Shown here: one piece after another, positions 16,528 to 24,979 of the stretch
How positions within the stretch are numbered: the stretch's first letter is position 1
How the letters are laid out: the number at the start of each line of letters is the position of its first letter
Notes under the pieces: model-generated
What the model was told of the DNA's origin: nothing
Seen by the model: the letters and a program-made list of their open reading frames with translations, nothing else
The model's database searches: none
Origin: Arcanobacterium haemolyticum DSM 20595
Lineage (GTDB): Bacteria > Actinomycetota > Actinomycetes > Actinomycetales > Actinomycetaceae
Reading direction: 5' to 3'
Assembly (NCBI RefSeq): GCF_000092365.1
Contig: NC_014218.1
Span: 1,736,001-1,800,000 of the forward strand
Length of the DNA stretch: 64,000 nt
Position numbers and translations under genes: made by a program

Positions 16528-18012
16528 TCACTTAATTCCGAGCACGTGCGTGATTGGGTCAAGCGCGAAGTAGATAAGGAACACGCCGCTGGTGAGGTAC
16601 ATGAGCGGGTGAACCTTCTTCGCGTTGCCCATCACCATTTCAACGATCACGTGGATGATGAAGCCAATTCCGATACCCACAGTGATGGAGTAGGTGAATG
16701 GCATGAACACGATGGCCATGAAGGCTGGGATGGAGATTCGCAGATCTTCCCACGGGATTTCAGCAACCTGCTGCATGATGAGGAAGCCAACAACCACGAG
16801 TGCAGGTGCCGCAGCTTCGGTTGGGACGATTGCGAAGAGTGGGGAGAGGAAGGTTGCGAACAGGAAGGCGATGCCGGTAACGATCGAGGCTAGGCCGGTG
16901 CGAGCGCCTTCCGCCACGCCTGTGGAGGATTCCACGAACGACGTGTTGGTAGAAATACCACCCATACCACCGGCAACAACACCGAGGGAGTCGATGAGCA
17001 GGATTTGGCGGGTGCGCGGGAGCTGCCCCTTGTCATCAACAAGCCCGGCTTCGGTACCAACGGCAACCATGGTTCCGAGAGTATCGAAGAAGTCGGCGAG
17101 CATGATGGAGAAGGTGAGAACGACGACGGCGATGATGCCGACCTTCTGAAATGGACCGATGAGTGAGAACTGCCCAACGGTGGAGAAGTCAGGAATCTGG
17201 ATTGGGTTTCCTGGGAAGGCTGGAACGGTGAGTCCCCAACCGCCTGGGTTTTCCGGACCAACTTTGCCGAGTCCGGCGATATTTTCGATGATAATTGCAA
17301 GAACGGTTCCGGTCACGATGCCGTAGAGGAGCGCGCCCTTAATCTTGCGAATCATAAGGATGATGATGGTAAGGAGGGCGACGACGAAGACAACCAGTGG
17401 CCATGTAGAAATGGAACCGTTGACCGCGAAGGATACCGGGGTGCCAACACCTGGGCGAACAATGCCTGCATTCACAAGGCCGATGAAGGCGATGAACAGG
17501 CCGATGCCTACGGAAATTGCGGAGCGTAAGAACTTAGGAACTGCACGGAAGATAGCTTCACGGAGGCCGGTGAGTACGAGGGCAACGATCACGATACCTT
17601 CGATTACCACAATACCCATGCCGTCAGCCCAGGTCATTCCTGGAATCTGAACGAAGCCGGCAATCATGCCGTTCAAACCGAGGCCAGCAGCCAGGGCGAT
17701 TGGGAAGTTTGCGGCTGCACCCATAAGGATGCTCATAACGCCTGCTATCAGCGCGGTTGCGGCTGCGATGGCTGTAATGTTTGGTTCGGTTCCCCCACCG
17801 AGGTATGCACCGGTTGAATCCGGGCCAGAAAGAATAATCGGATTCAGGACGAGGATGTAGACCATCGAGAAGAAGGTGACGATTCCGCCACGGACTTCCT
17901 GCATGATGGACGATCCGCGTTCGGTGATTTTGAAGTAACCGTCAAGGAAGGACGACGACGTAGAGTCAGCAACAGGCTGTTTTACAGGGGCAGCTCCCAT
18001 AGTGTTCTTCAC
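16528..18012 (-). CDS. NCS2 purine permease, AzgA/PbuG type
   Basis: Proton-coupled uptake of adenine, guanine or hypoxanthine. The opening FFKITERGS-like motif (YFKITERGSSIMQEVRGG) and TFFSMVYILVLNP are characteristic of the AzgA branch. Also seen are GLGLNGMIAGF and a late motif SFVESSTGVAEGARTGL. About 12-14 membrane segments in 494 residues, a little longer than most relatives. Single gene with its own terminator. Distinct from the uracil-type NCS2 permease at 55613-56977. Confidence 0.92.
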   Translation of the reverse strand: MKNTMGAAPVKQPVADSTSSSFLDGYFKITERGSSIMQEVRGGIVTFFSMVYILVLNPIILSGPDSTGAYLGGGTEPNITAIAAATALIAGVMSILMGAAANFPIALAAGLGLNGMIAGFVQIPGMTWADGMGIVVIEGIVIVALVLTGLREAIFRAVPKFLRSAISVGIGLFIAFIGLVNAGIVRPGVGTPVSFAVNGSISTWPLVVFVVALLTIIILMIRKIKGALLYGIVTGTVLAIIIENIAGLGKVGPENPGGWGLTVPAFPGNPIQIPDFSTVGQFSLIGPFQKVGIIAVVVLTFSIMLADFFDTLGTMVAVGTEAGLVDDKGQLPRTRQILLIDSLGVVAGGMGGISTNTSFVESSTGVAEGARTGLASIVTGIAFLFATFLSPLFAIVPTEAAAPALVVVGFLIMQQVAEIPWEDLRISIPAFMAIVFMPFTYSITVGIGIGFIIHVIVEMVMGNAKKVHPLMYLTSGVFLIYFALDPITHVLGIK

Positions 18013-18092
18013 TCACCCAACTCTCACATAAACTCGCCCCACATAACGAGCCAAGTTCATATTTCAAGATATTGAGAGTCCATATTTTAAGA

Positions 18093-19337
18093 TTAGGGGG
18101 ATTCGACCTGTATTAACTCGCCCGCTCCACGCACGTCAACAGCCCCGTCGCTGGCCCCCAAAAATACAGCCTGGCCTGTGTTTATAAACGAACGTTTCCC
18201 ATCAACACACAATTCTGCAGCGCCACTCAAGCACAAAATGATACGTGGACCACAGCCGCGAACATCGATGCGTTCGTCGGCGTGACGTAACGAAATCACG
18301 GACAACTCAAAATCGTCTACCGGAACGTAAAACGTGGACTGGGCGGGCGTGATTCGTTCGGCCGCAATGCGAATCGGGGGCGCCGCAACCGTTTCGGTAA
18401 TACACAACAACTCGTTGACGTCCACGTGTTTGTGAGTCAAGCCGGCACGCAACACGTTGTCCGACGCAGCCATCACCTCAACACCCAATCCAGACACATA
18501 CGCATGCACAATGCCAGCCGGAGTAAACAGAGCTTCGCCAGGATGCAAAGTCACAGGATTCATCAACAATGACGCAACCACGCCCGGATCACCCGGATAA
18601 ATCTTGCCAAGCCGCGCAACCAGCGCATCTGCGCGCGGAGACGGCGAATCGGTCGTGGGGCGCAACGAACAAGCACGAACCACGTCAGCAATATCATTCG
18701 CCGAAGGCCGCGTCTCCTCACTCAACAAAAACTCAAACGCACGCCGCACCCCATCCGCGTTCGGCTCCCCCGCCACAAACGAATACACCTGGCACGCAAC
18801 CGCACAATCAAGCCCACTCAACACACCTAAAATACGGCGTGGACTGCGGAAACCTACCAGCGCTTCAAACTTCGATACCGCATACACCATCTCAGGTTTA
18901 TGATTCGGATCGGGGTAACAACGCTGCGGAGCGTTCGTGGCCAAACCACGCTCTTCTTCGCGAGCAAACCCCACCTTCGCCTGCTCCAATGATGGGTGAA
19001 CCTGCAATGATAGGGGCTCATCAGGCGCAATCAACTTCAACAAAAACGGCAACTGGGGGCCGTAACGGGCGATGATGTCATCCCCCAAAATTCGCTCCGG
19101 ATCGGCAGCGATTAGAGCATCCAGGCTCTCCATCGCACCGAAGCGATCACGTCCCTCCCCGCTAGCTTCATAGGAACGCACCCGAACATCATCGGAAAAG
19201 AACGATGGAGCGCTCGGATGTGCCCCGAACCAGAGTTCGGCAACCGGGCGGGCCGCCGCATCGCAACCGAAAAGACGGGGGATCGCATGATGCGATCCCC
19301 ACGAATAGTCGCGAACACGGCCCTGAAGAAACTTCAT
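18093..19337 (-). CDS. manA: Mannose-6-phosphate isomerase, class I
   Basis: Interconverts fructose-6-P and mannose-6-P, feeding mannose and glycoconjugate synthesis. Zinc ligands are visible in LSLQVHPS (Gln and His) and KPEMVYAVSKFEALVGFR (Glu), and the late YIELMAASDNVLR-like motif is here EVMAASDNVLRAGLTHK. 414 residues, normal. It starts 3 bases after the stop of the DUF3027 gene, so both are probably on one transcript with the cold-shock gene. Confidence 0.94.
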   Translation of the reverse strand: MKFLQGRVRDYSWGSHHAIPRLFGCDAAARPVAELWFGAHPSAPSFFSDDVRVRSYEASGEGRDRFGAMESLDALIAADPERILGDDIIARYGPQLPFLLKLIAPDEPLSLQVHPSLEQAKVGFAREEERGLATNAPQRCYPDPNHKPEMVYAVSKFEALVGFRSPRRILGVLSGLDCAVACQVYSFVAGEPNADGVRRAFEFLLSEETRPSANDIADVVRACSLRPTTDSPSPRADALVARLGKIYPGDPGVVASLLMNPVTLHPGEALFTPAGIVHAYVSGLGVEVMAASDNVLRAGLTHKHVDVNELLCITETVAAPPIRIAAERITPAQSTFYVPVDDFELSVISLRHADERIDVRGCGPRIILCLSGAAELCVDGKRSFINTGQAVFLGASDGAVDVRGAGELIQVESP

Positions 19338-19340
19338 GCC

Positions 19341-20129
19341 CTACTGCTTTACTACCTCAACTTCGGTTTCATCGATCACCGGTGAAGCCTGTTCCCACAA
19401 ACGTTCCCGGTGGGCTACGTCCGTTTCAGAATGCGAACCGCAGCCGTGATCAAGCGATACTGCGCGACCATCGAATGCAGACCATTCGTTGGCACACACG
19501 CCAAAAAGCTGGCGCGCCGAACCGCCTAAGTGCATCAAATAACCGCAGGTGGAGCAGGCGGCCTTGGCATCCCGTGTGGCCTGGTTACGCGGGCCAGCAT
19601 CGGAACGATACCAGCGGCGGAAGGTAGCAGCGCGGCCGGCATCAGACATGATGCGGGCGCGCCCCAGCCCAAGTTCCCACGATGCAATCGCATCTTCATC
19701 TACGCCAACGGTTTCGAACCCCTGATCCAGCCCTGGATCCACGTTCACAGAGAGGTTGGGATCTTGCGGGTTGTATGGGAGGCGATCAGATGGGCTCACA
19801 TCGGACGGCTGGAGGCGATCAGACCAGGGCACCCAATCGGGTGCCAGCAACGCGTCGTCTCCAGGCAGTATCGATAATTCGGCGATGGTAACTTTCTTGG
19901 AACGTGGGGCGCGAACAACCGAGACGGTCCAGAACCAGCCACGGTATCCGGGCATAAGGCATTCGAAGGCGTGCGTAACGAAACGTTCTGCTTCTTGCAC
20001 CATGCCCACGTGTTTGCCCACGCGTTCCGGCGTGGTGATGTCATTGAGCGCTTCGCGGGCAAGATCGATCGCGCCGCCGAGCACCTTATCTTTGACCGCC
20101 TTGTTGCGCGGCGTGATTCTGTTAGGCAT
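19341..20129 (-). CDS. DUF3027 family protein
   Basis: Conserved actinobacterial protein of unknown function. Features seen: a helical N-terminus, a compact core (RGWFWTVSVVRAPRSKKVTIAE in the middle), and a C-terminal CSTCGYLMHLGGSARQLFGVCANEW motif with three Cys that may bind zinc, followed by DGRAVSLDHGCGSHSE. ATG 20129 overlaps the stop of the cold-shock gene by 8 bases; the upstream extension lies inside that gene in another frame and is not coding. The cold-shock/DUF3027 pairing is common in actinobacteria and suggests a joint role in RNA handling; that role is inferred. Confidence 0.85.
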   Translation of the reverse strand: MPNRITPRNKAVKDKVLGGAIDLAREALNDITTPERVGKHVGMVQEAERFVTHAFECLMPGYRGWFWTVSVVRAPRSKKVTIAELSILPGDDALLAPDWVPWSDRLQPSDVSPSDRLPYNPQDPNLSVNVDPGLDQGFETVGVDEDAIASWELGLGRARIMSDAGRAATFRRWYRSDAGPRNQATRDAKAACSTCGYLMHLGGSARQLFGVCANEWSAFDGRAVSLDHGCGSHSETDVAHRERLWEQASPVIDETEVEVVKQ

Positions 20130-20496
20130 CGAAATCATCTGCCAGGGCACGCAACGCCTGCGCAATGCGTGGGCCACCATCCGGGTAGCGGCCGCGGCGG
20201 AGCTGGGTAGACGAAACATCAAGGATCTTGATCAGATCTTCGATCAGAGGAACGAGCGCTTCTGGCGATCTGCGGTTTGCCGCCGCAAGCGAGGTTTCCT
20301 TCTTGATGACGGACACGGACAGCGCGGCGGGGCCTCGGCGTGTATCGCCAACGCCGTATTCAACACGGGTTCCTGGACGCAACTTGACCCCCAACGGTAC
20401 CGCACTTTGTGCGACGTAGACTTGGGCGCCGTCGTCCCCAGCGATAAAACCAAAGCCCTTCTGCTCATCGAAGAACTTCACTTTTCCAGTAGGCAC
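20122..20496 (-). CDS. Cold-shock-domain protein with C-terminal extension
   Basis: RNA-binding protein. The cold-shock domain is at about residues 1-66 with RNP1 KGFGFI intact, while RNP2 reads VYVAQSA instead of VFVHFSA, losing an aromatic and a His. A helical tail of about 55 residues follows, unlike the 66-70-residue CspA proteins. I chose GTG 20496 (VPTGKVKFFDEQ), the usual family start; the ribosome site is weak. The stop overlaps the DUF3027 start. Confidence 0.85.
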   Translation of the reverse strand: MPTGKVKFFDEQKGFGFIAGDDGAQVYVAQSAVPLGVKLRPGTRVEYGVGDTRRGPAALSVSVIKKETSLAAANRRSPEALVPLIEDLIKILDVSSTQLRRGRYPDGGPRIAQALRALADDFDA

Positions 20497-20701
20497 GGCA
20501 TACTCGCTTTCATTTCTGTGGCGTGCCGCGCGTGGTGCGTGGCACGAAGACATAACTAGTTCTCATTATGACACTTATATGACGAACTATTCTATCAGGT
20601 TCAGTGCTGAAAGAAATTTACGTTAGTTGCGGTTGTTATCTGACGTGTGTGGGAGGCTCTTGGTAAGTTTGGGGGTAAGGATTTGATGGAGGGTAGTTAG
20701 T

Positions 20702-22621
20702 ATGAGAAGTGCAGGCCGTTTCGCGCTGGCTTTGGCCGTGGGCGCAGTGACGTTTCTTCCTTCAGTGGCGTTTGCGGTTGCGCCGGTTGATCTGGATCGG
20801 AATTATGAGGATCACGCGCAGGTTTCGTCGGAGGCTGCGAAGCTGTCTAATATGATGGTTGAGGTTTCGTCTGGAAATTTGTGGGTTGTGACCGTTGATG
20901 ATTTTGACGGGCTTGCTCCCGATAATTGGACAACGAAGACTTTTGAAAAGTCTGGGTTGCGCGCCGGGGATGGTTTGTTGGCGATTAGCGTTGGCACGTC
21001 TGAGTTGTACGCTTATTCTCCTGACGGTTCGATTAAGGAATTATTGAATAACGCCACGTCGCAGGACGTGTTAGATAAGTTCCATGACGGCGATTGGGAT
21101 GGCGGTATTGCACTGTTTGGTGAGCATGTGCGGCAGTTGCGTTCTGGTGGCGCGGCTCCGCAGGCTCCTGGGGGTGCAAGTGCTCCGAACGTTCTTCCTG
21201 TGGTTGGGGTTCTTGGGTTGGCTGGCGCTGGGGTTGCGGGGTTTGCGTACCGTAAGAAGAAGAAAGCGGCAGTTGCGCAGGGCGAAAGTTTGGCTGAGTT
21301 GGCCAAGAAGGCTTCTGGGGAGCTGTTAGCTGCTGACGACGACGTTCGTTCCGGCATTACCGAACTCGAATTTGCTCGTGCTGAATTCGGTGTTGGTGAA
21401 ACTCGCGAATTTACTGACTCGTTGGCGCAGGCGCAGGCCCAGGTGAAGCGGGCGTTTGATGTGCGGAGATTGCTAGACGATGACGATCCGGAAACTCCCG
21501 AAGAACAGCGCCAGATGAATACTGAGATTTTACAGTTGGCATCGAGCGCGCGCGAAGCAATGCGGGCGCAGGCGGAGAAGTTTTCTCAGATGCGTGATTT
21601 GGCTGGGCGTTTGGGTGCAAAGCTGTCTGATTTGGCAGAGCGGGAACAAGAAATCCGTTCTTCTTTGGCGTTGGCGAAGGATAAAATTGCGAATTTGGCG
21701 TATGCGTTCCCACGGGAATCACTGACTACGTTGAGCTCCTATCCGGCGCAGGTGGCATCGCTTTTGAGCGCTGCGCAGGAGCATCTGGCGTCTGCTCGCA
21801 GGTTGGAAGCTGGTGGCGATAAGAATCAGGGCGTGCAGTATGCTCGGCTTGCTGAAGGCGCGTTGGATCAGGCTGCACAGCTGATGGATCGAATCGATAA
21901 GGCTCCGCAGATGTTGGAGAATGCGCGTGAACAGTTGGCTCGCGGTATTGCATCGTTGAGTTCTGATATTGCGGATGCGAAACGCTTGGGAGGCGGAGAT
22001 TCTACGATTGCGTTGCGCCAGAAGGAGGCGGAGGCTGTTGTTGCTCGCGCAACTGCAGGTGAAAGTGTCGATCTGATTTTGATGAATGATCAGTTAGCTG
22101 AAGCGGAATCAAATTTGGATATGGCGCTTGCTGGAGTTCGGGCTGCAGATGAACAAGCCACTCGCGTACGTGCGAACCTCGATCGTTTCCATGGGCAGAT
22201 TTCTGCAAAGTTGGATCGGCTGGATGAAGACGTCACGCGTTATCGTGAACTTGTTTCTGCTGAAACCCGTACGCTTTTACAGCGTGCTCATTCTGCTTTA
22301 ACATCTGTGGAATCGATGCCCGCATCTGAACAGTTGGCTGGATACAGTTCAGCAATGGACTACGCAACGCGCGCAGAACGCGCTCTCTCATCTGACATCG
22401 CGGATTACCGCAACGCCGGGCAGCACTCTAAAGCTGAACTTGGCGGCGAACTTGCCGGTGCAATTCTCACAGGCGTGGCGCGTTCACTGATTTATGGGGC
22501 GTTCTCTGGTGGTTCTTCACGGCACAACAGCTGGGGAAACAACAGCTTCGGTTCCGGTGGCGGTTTTAATTCGGGTGGGGGCTTCGGATCTGGCGGAGGC
22601 GGATTCGGGAAAAGCTTCTAG
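20702..22621 (+). CDS. TPM-domain membrane protein with coiled coils and Gly-rich tail
   Basis: A signal peptide (about 1-26) leads into an extracytoplasmic TPM domain (about 30-150; LWVVTVDDFDGLAPDNW, GDGLLAISVG), a membrane helix (about 168-185) followed by RKKKKAA, then a long cytoplasmic coiled-coil region (about 200-590). The tail is Gly/Ser/Phe-rich (GSGGGFNSGGGFGSGGGGF). Function unknown; TPM proteins have been linked to envelope and membrane repair. GGAGGG stands eight bases before ATG 20702. A PspA gene follows after 81 bases, which supports a membrane-stress role. Confidence 0.88.
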   Translation: MRSAGRFALALAVGAVTFLPSVAFAVAPVDLDRNYEDHAQVSSEAAKLSNMMVEVSSGNLWVVTVDDFDGLAPDNWTTKTFEKSGLRAGDGLLAISVGTSELYAYSPDGSIKELLNNATSQDVLDKFHDGDWDGGIALFGEHVRQLRSGGAAPQAPGGASAPNVLPVVGVLGLAGAGVAGFAYRKKKKAAVAQGESLAELAKKASGELLAADDDVRSGITELEFARAEFGVGETREFTDSLAQAQAQVKRAFDVRRLLDDDDPETPEEQRQMNTEILQLASSAREAMRAQAEKFSQMRDLAGRLGAKLSDLAEREQEIRSSLALAKDKIANLAYAFPRESLTTLSSYPAQVASLLSAAQEHLASARRLEAGGDKNQGVQYARLAEGALDQAAQLMDRIDKAPQMLENAREQLARGIASLSSDIADAKRLGGGDSTIALRQKEAEAVVARATAGESVDLILMNDQLAEAESNLDMALAGVRAADEQATRVRANLDRFHGQISAKLDRLDEDVTRYRELVSAETRTLLQRAHSALTSVESMPASEQLAGYSSAMDYATRAERALSSDIADYRNAGQHSKAELGGELAGAILTGVARSLIYGAFSGGSSRHNSWGNNSFGSGGGFNSGGGFGSGGGGFGKSF

Positions 22622-22702
22622 CAAAAAATCTCCCTCAGATTCGTAAAATCTGGAACAATTAGAACATCACTTTCCATAGTTGATAAGAAAAGAGGTCTTA
22701 CT

Positions 22703-23440
22703 ATGGCAGAAAAGCAATCCATTCTTGGCCGCATCACACAGTTGGCTAAGGCGAATATCAACGCTCTTCTTGATCGCGCAGAGGATCCACAGAAGATGCT
22801 TGATCAGATGGTTCGCGACTACACCAACTCCATTGCAGAAGCAGAAGATGCTGTTGCCGTAACCATTGGTAACCTTCGGTTGGCTGAAGCTGACTACGAT
22901 GAAGATGTTAAGGCAGCCGAAGAATGGGGCGCCAAGGCCGCCGCTGCTGTTACAAAAGCCCAGGAACTGCGTGCCGCCGGCAATGAAGATGGCGCACTCA
23001 AGATGGAAAACTTGGCTAAGGTTGCCATCGAACGTCAAATCAACGCAGAAAAAGAAGCACGCAGTGCAGAACCGATGATCGCGTCTCAACGCGATGTTGT
23101 TGCCAAGCTCAAGGATGGCCTCAACGTGATGCGCACTAAGCTGGAAGATTTGCGTTCGAAGCGCGATCAGCTGGTTGCTCGCGCCAAGTCGGCTGAAGCG
23201 CAGAACAAGGTTCAAGATGCTATTGGTTCGATCAACGTTCTTGATCCAACCACCGAAATCGGCCGCTTTGAAGAATCTGTTCGCCGCCAGGAAGCATTGG
23301 CTCAGGGCAAGGCTGAAGTAGCAGCGTCGTCGTTGGATGAACAGTTCGCTCAACTGGAGATATCGTCGTCGTCTTCCGAAGTGGAAGCGCGCCTCGCAGC
23401 TCTCCAAGCCAACGCACGCCCAAAGCAAATCGAAAACTGA
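22703..23440 (+). CDS. PspA/IM30-family membrane-stress protein
   Basis: Forms rings or rods on the inner face of the membrane and protects it under stress. The sequence is almost all long helix: SILGRITQLAKANINALLDR, then DPQKMLDQMVRDY and SIAEAEDAVAVTIG, both family signatures. 245 residues. The ribosome site AAAAGAGG lies upstream of ATG 22703. It forms a pair with the TPM gene and is closed by a strong terminator at 23459. No PspC or regulator is nearby. Confidence 0.93.
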   Translation: MAEKQSILGRITQLAKANINALLDRAEDPQKMLDQMVRDYTNSIAEAEDAVAVTIGNLRLAEADYDEDVKAAEEWGAKAAAAVTKAQELRAAGNEDGALKMENLAKVAIERQINAEKEARSAEPMIASQRDVVAKLKDGLNVMRTKLEDLRSKRDQLVARAKSAEAQNKVQDAIGSINVLDPTTEIGRFEESVRRQEALAQGKAEVAASSLDEQFAQLEISSSSSEVEARLAALQANARPKQIEN

Positions 23441-23458
23441 TCCTACGCTGATCCCCAT

Positions 23459-23497
23459 GGCAGGGGCGGTTAAACCACCGCCCCTGCCATGTTTTTA
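23459..23497 (+). terminator. Rho-independent terminator after pspA
   Basis: 12-bp perfect stem (GGCAGGGGCGGT / ACCGCCCCTGCC), 6-base loop, then ATGTTTTTA with a run of five T. Confidence 0.92.
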
Positions 23498-23556
23498 TCC
23501 AGTGAAACGGAAGATTCCGCGCATGGCGATCCCTGCATCGTTTTGCTACTGTCCCC

Positions 23557-23590
23557 CTGTAGTTTATCCCATAAGTGGGATAAACTACAG
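23557..23590. promoter_or_regulatory. Perfect 15-bp inverted repeat over the ribosome site of the NYN RNase gene
   Basis: CTGTAGTTTATCCCA, loop TAAG, then its exact complement, ending two bases before ATG 23593. The only purine-rich ribosome site candidate (ACAGGT) is partly inside the right arm. It may be a DNA operator or an RNA hairpin controlling translation. Confidence 0.75.
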
Positions 23591-23592
23591 GT

Positions 23593-24189
23593 ATGTATAT
23601 TCTTATTGATGGTGAAAACATTGACGCAACTCTTGGAGTTAACATTCTCAAGCGTACCCCGCGCGCGGAAGAGCGGCCCCGCTGGGATCGCGTCCTTGAA
23701 TTTGATCCGTTTACGCACAAAAAATCAGTAGAAGCAAACGAAACCTCTGCGCCTGCCGAAACCACGCACAACTCTACTGGGCTTTTCTTCCTCAACTCGT
23801 CCCAGCGCACTGCCGCCCCATTCGTACAAGCACTTCTGGCGATCGGCTGGCAGCCAATCCAACTGATGTCGGATGATTACGAACGCAAGGTTGTAGATGA
23901 AGGTATTCAACGCACTCTGGAAGCAATTTTGGATGTGCGCCCGGAAGCCGATGTTGTACTTGGCACGCATGATGTTGATTACCTTCCACAAATCGAAGCA
24001 CTATTGGAAGCCGGGCATCGCGTAGCAATCCTTTGTTTCCGCGAATTTTTAGCCCTCCCACTGGCAGAATTAGAAGATCGCGGCCTGATTATCCACGATC
24101 TTGAACTAGACGTTCAGGCATTCAACCTGCCGCTCAACCGTACCCATCCGGTCAATATTGACGATTTCGATCCATATCCATACCTATAA
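23593..24189 (+). CDS. NYN-domain (PIN-like) ribonuclease
   Basis: Metal-dependent RNase fold. Acidic residues stand where NYN nucleases have them: D6 (MYILIDGENID), the Asp of YERKVVDEGIQRTLEAIL, and TxDxD in VVLGTHDVDYLPQIEALLEAGHRV. A 40-residue insertion after the first strand (about 20-62) looks disordered. 198 residues. It stands alone after the pspA terminator, and the inverted repeat overlapping its start suggests tight, perhaps self-acting control. Target RNA unknown. Confidence 0.85.
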   Translation: MYILIDGENIDATLGVNILKRTPRAEERPRWDRVLEFDPFTHKKSVEANETSAPAETTHNSTGLFFLNSSQRTAAPFVQALLAIGWQPIQLMSDDYERKVVDEGIQRTLEAILDVRPEADVVLGTHDVDYLPQIEALLEAGHRVAILCFREFLALPLAELEDRGLIIHDLELDVQAFNLPLNRTHPVNIDDFDPYPYL

Positions 24190-24239
24190 ATACTGGCATT
24201 TTCAGGATATTTTCAGTTTCATAGCAGAAAATGGGAATC

Positions 24240-24977
24240 ATGGCAGAATCGAAAATTACCGCAAAGATCCTTGTTGTTGATGATGAACCATCAATCCGCG
24301 AACTCTTGTCCGCTTCACTCCACTTCGCCGGGTTTAGTGTAGAAACGGCAGCTACTGGGCGTGATGCTATTCGAACATATCAAGAATTTGATCCAGATCT
24401 GGTGGTTTTAGATGTCATGCTACCTGATTTCGATGGCTATGAAGTTCTCCGCAGGATGCGTGAACAGGGCAGTGATATTCCCGTTCTCTTCCTGACTGCC
24501 AAGGATGATCTTCGCGATAAGCTCCAGGGGCTCAACGCGGGTGCTGACGATTACGTTACCAAGCCTTTCTCCTTAGAAGAAGTGGTTACCCGCATCCAGG
24601 TTATTCTGCGCCGCACAACCCCATCAGAAGAAGATTCTGCTCTGATTCGCTACCACGATTTGGAATTGAACGAAGATACATATGAAGTGCGCCGCCGTGG
24701 CCACATGGTAGAATTGTCCCCTACCGAATACAAACTCCTGCGTTACCTCATGGTTAATGCAGAACGCGTGGTGTCCAAGGTTCAGATCTTGGATCACGTC
24801 TGGGATTACGATTGGATCGGCGAAGCGTCAATTGTTGAATCCTACATTTCCTACCTGCGCCGAAAGATCGATTCTGCTGACGGGTTGGGAATCACAGATC
24901 CAAAAGAAGTAGCCGCTTTGGTTCCACTTATTCATACCAAGCGCGGTATCGGGTATGTGATGCGAACCGGCAAGTAA
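24240..24977 (+). CDS. OmpR-family response regulator (TrcR/MprA-like)
   Basis: Receiver domain with VVDDEPSIRE and phospho-acceptor D58 (LVVLDVMLPDFDG), conserved Thr (FLTAK) and Lys (YVTKPF). The winged-helix output domain (about 140-245) has LSPTEYKLLRYLMVNAERVVSK and VESYISYLRRKID. I prefer ATG 24240 to ATG 24231 because GGGA lies six bases before it. The stop is 2 bases from the sensor kinase gene. It belongs to the family that binds phased direct repeats, so the GTTA array at 15582 is one conceivable target. Confidence 0.94.
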   Translation: MAESKITAKILVVDDEPSIRELLSASLHFAGFSVETAATGRDAIRTYQEFDPDLVVLDVMLPDFDGYEVLRRMREQGSDIPVLFLTAKDDLRDKLQGLNAGADDYVTKPFSLEEVVTRIQVILRRTTPSEEDSALIRYHDLELNEDTYEVRRRGHMVELSPTEYKLLRYLMVNAERVVSKVQILDHVWDYDWIGEASIVESYISYLRRKIDSADGLGITDPKEVAALVPLIHTKRGIGYVMRTGK

Positions 24978-24979
24978 CA

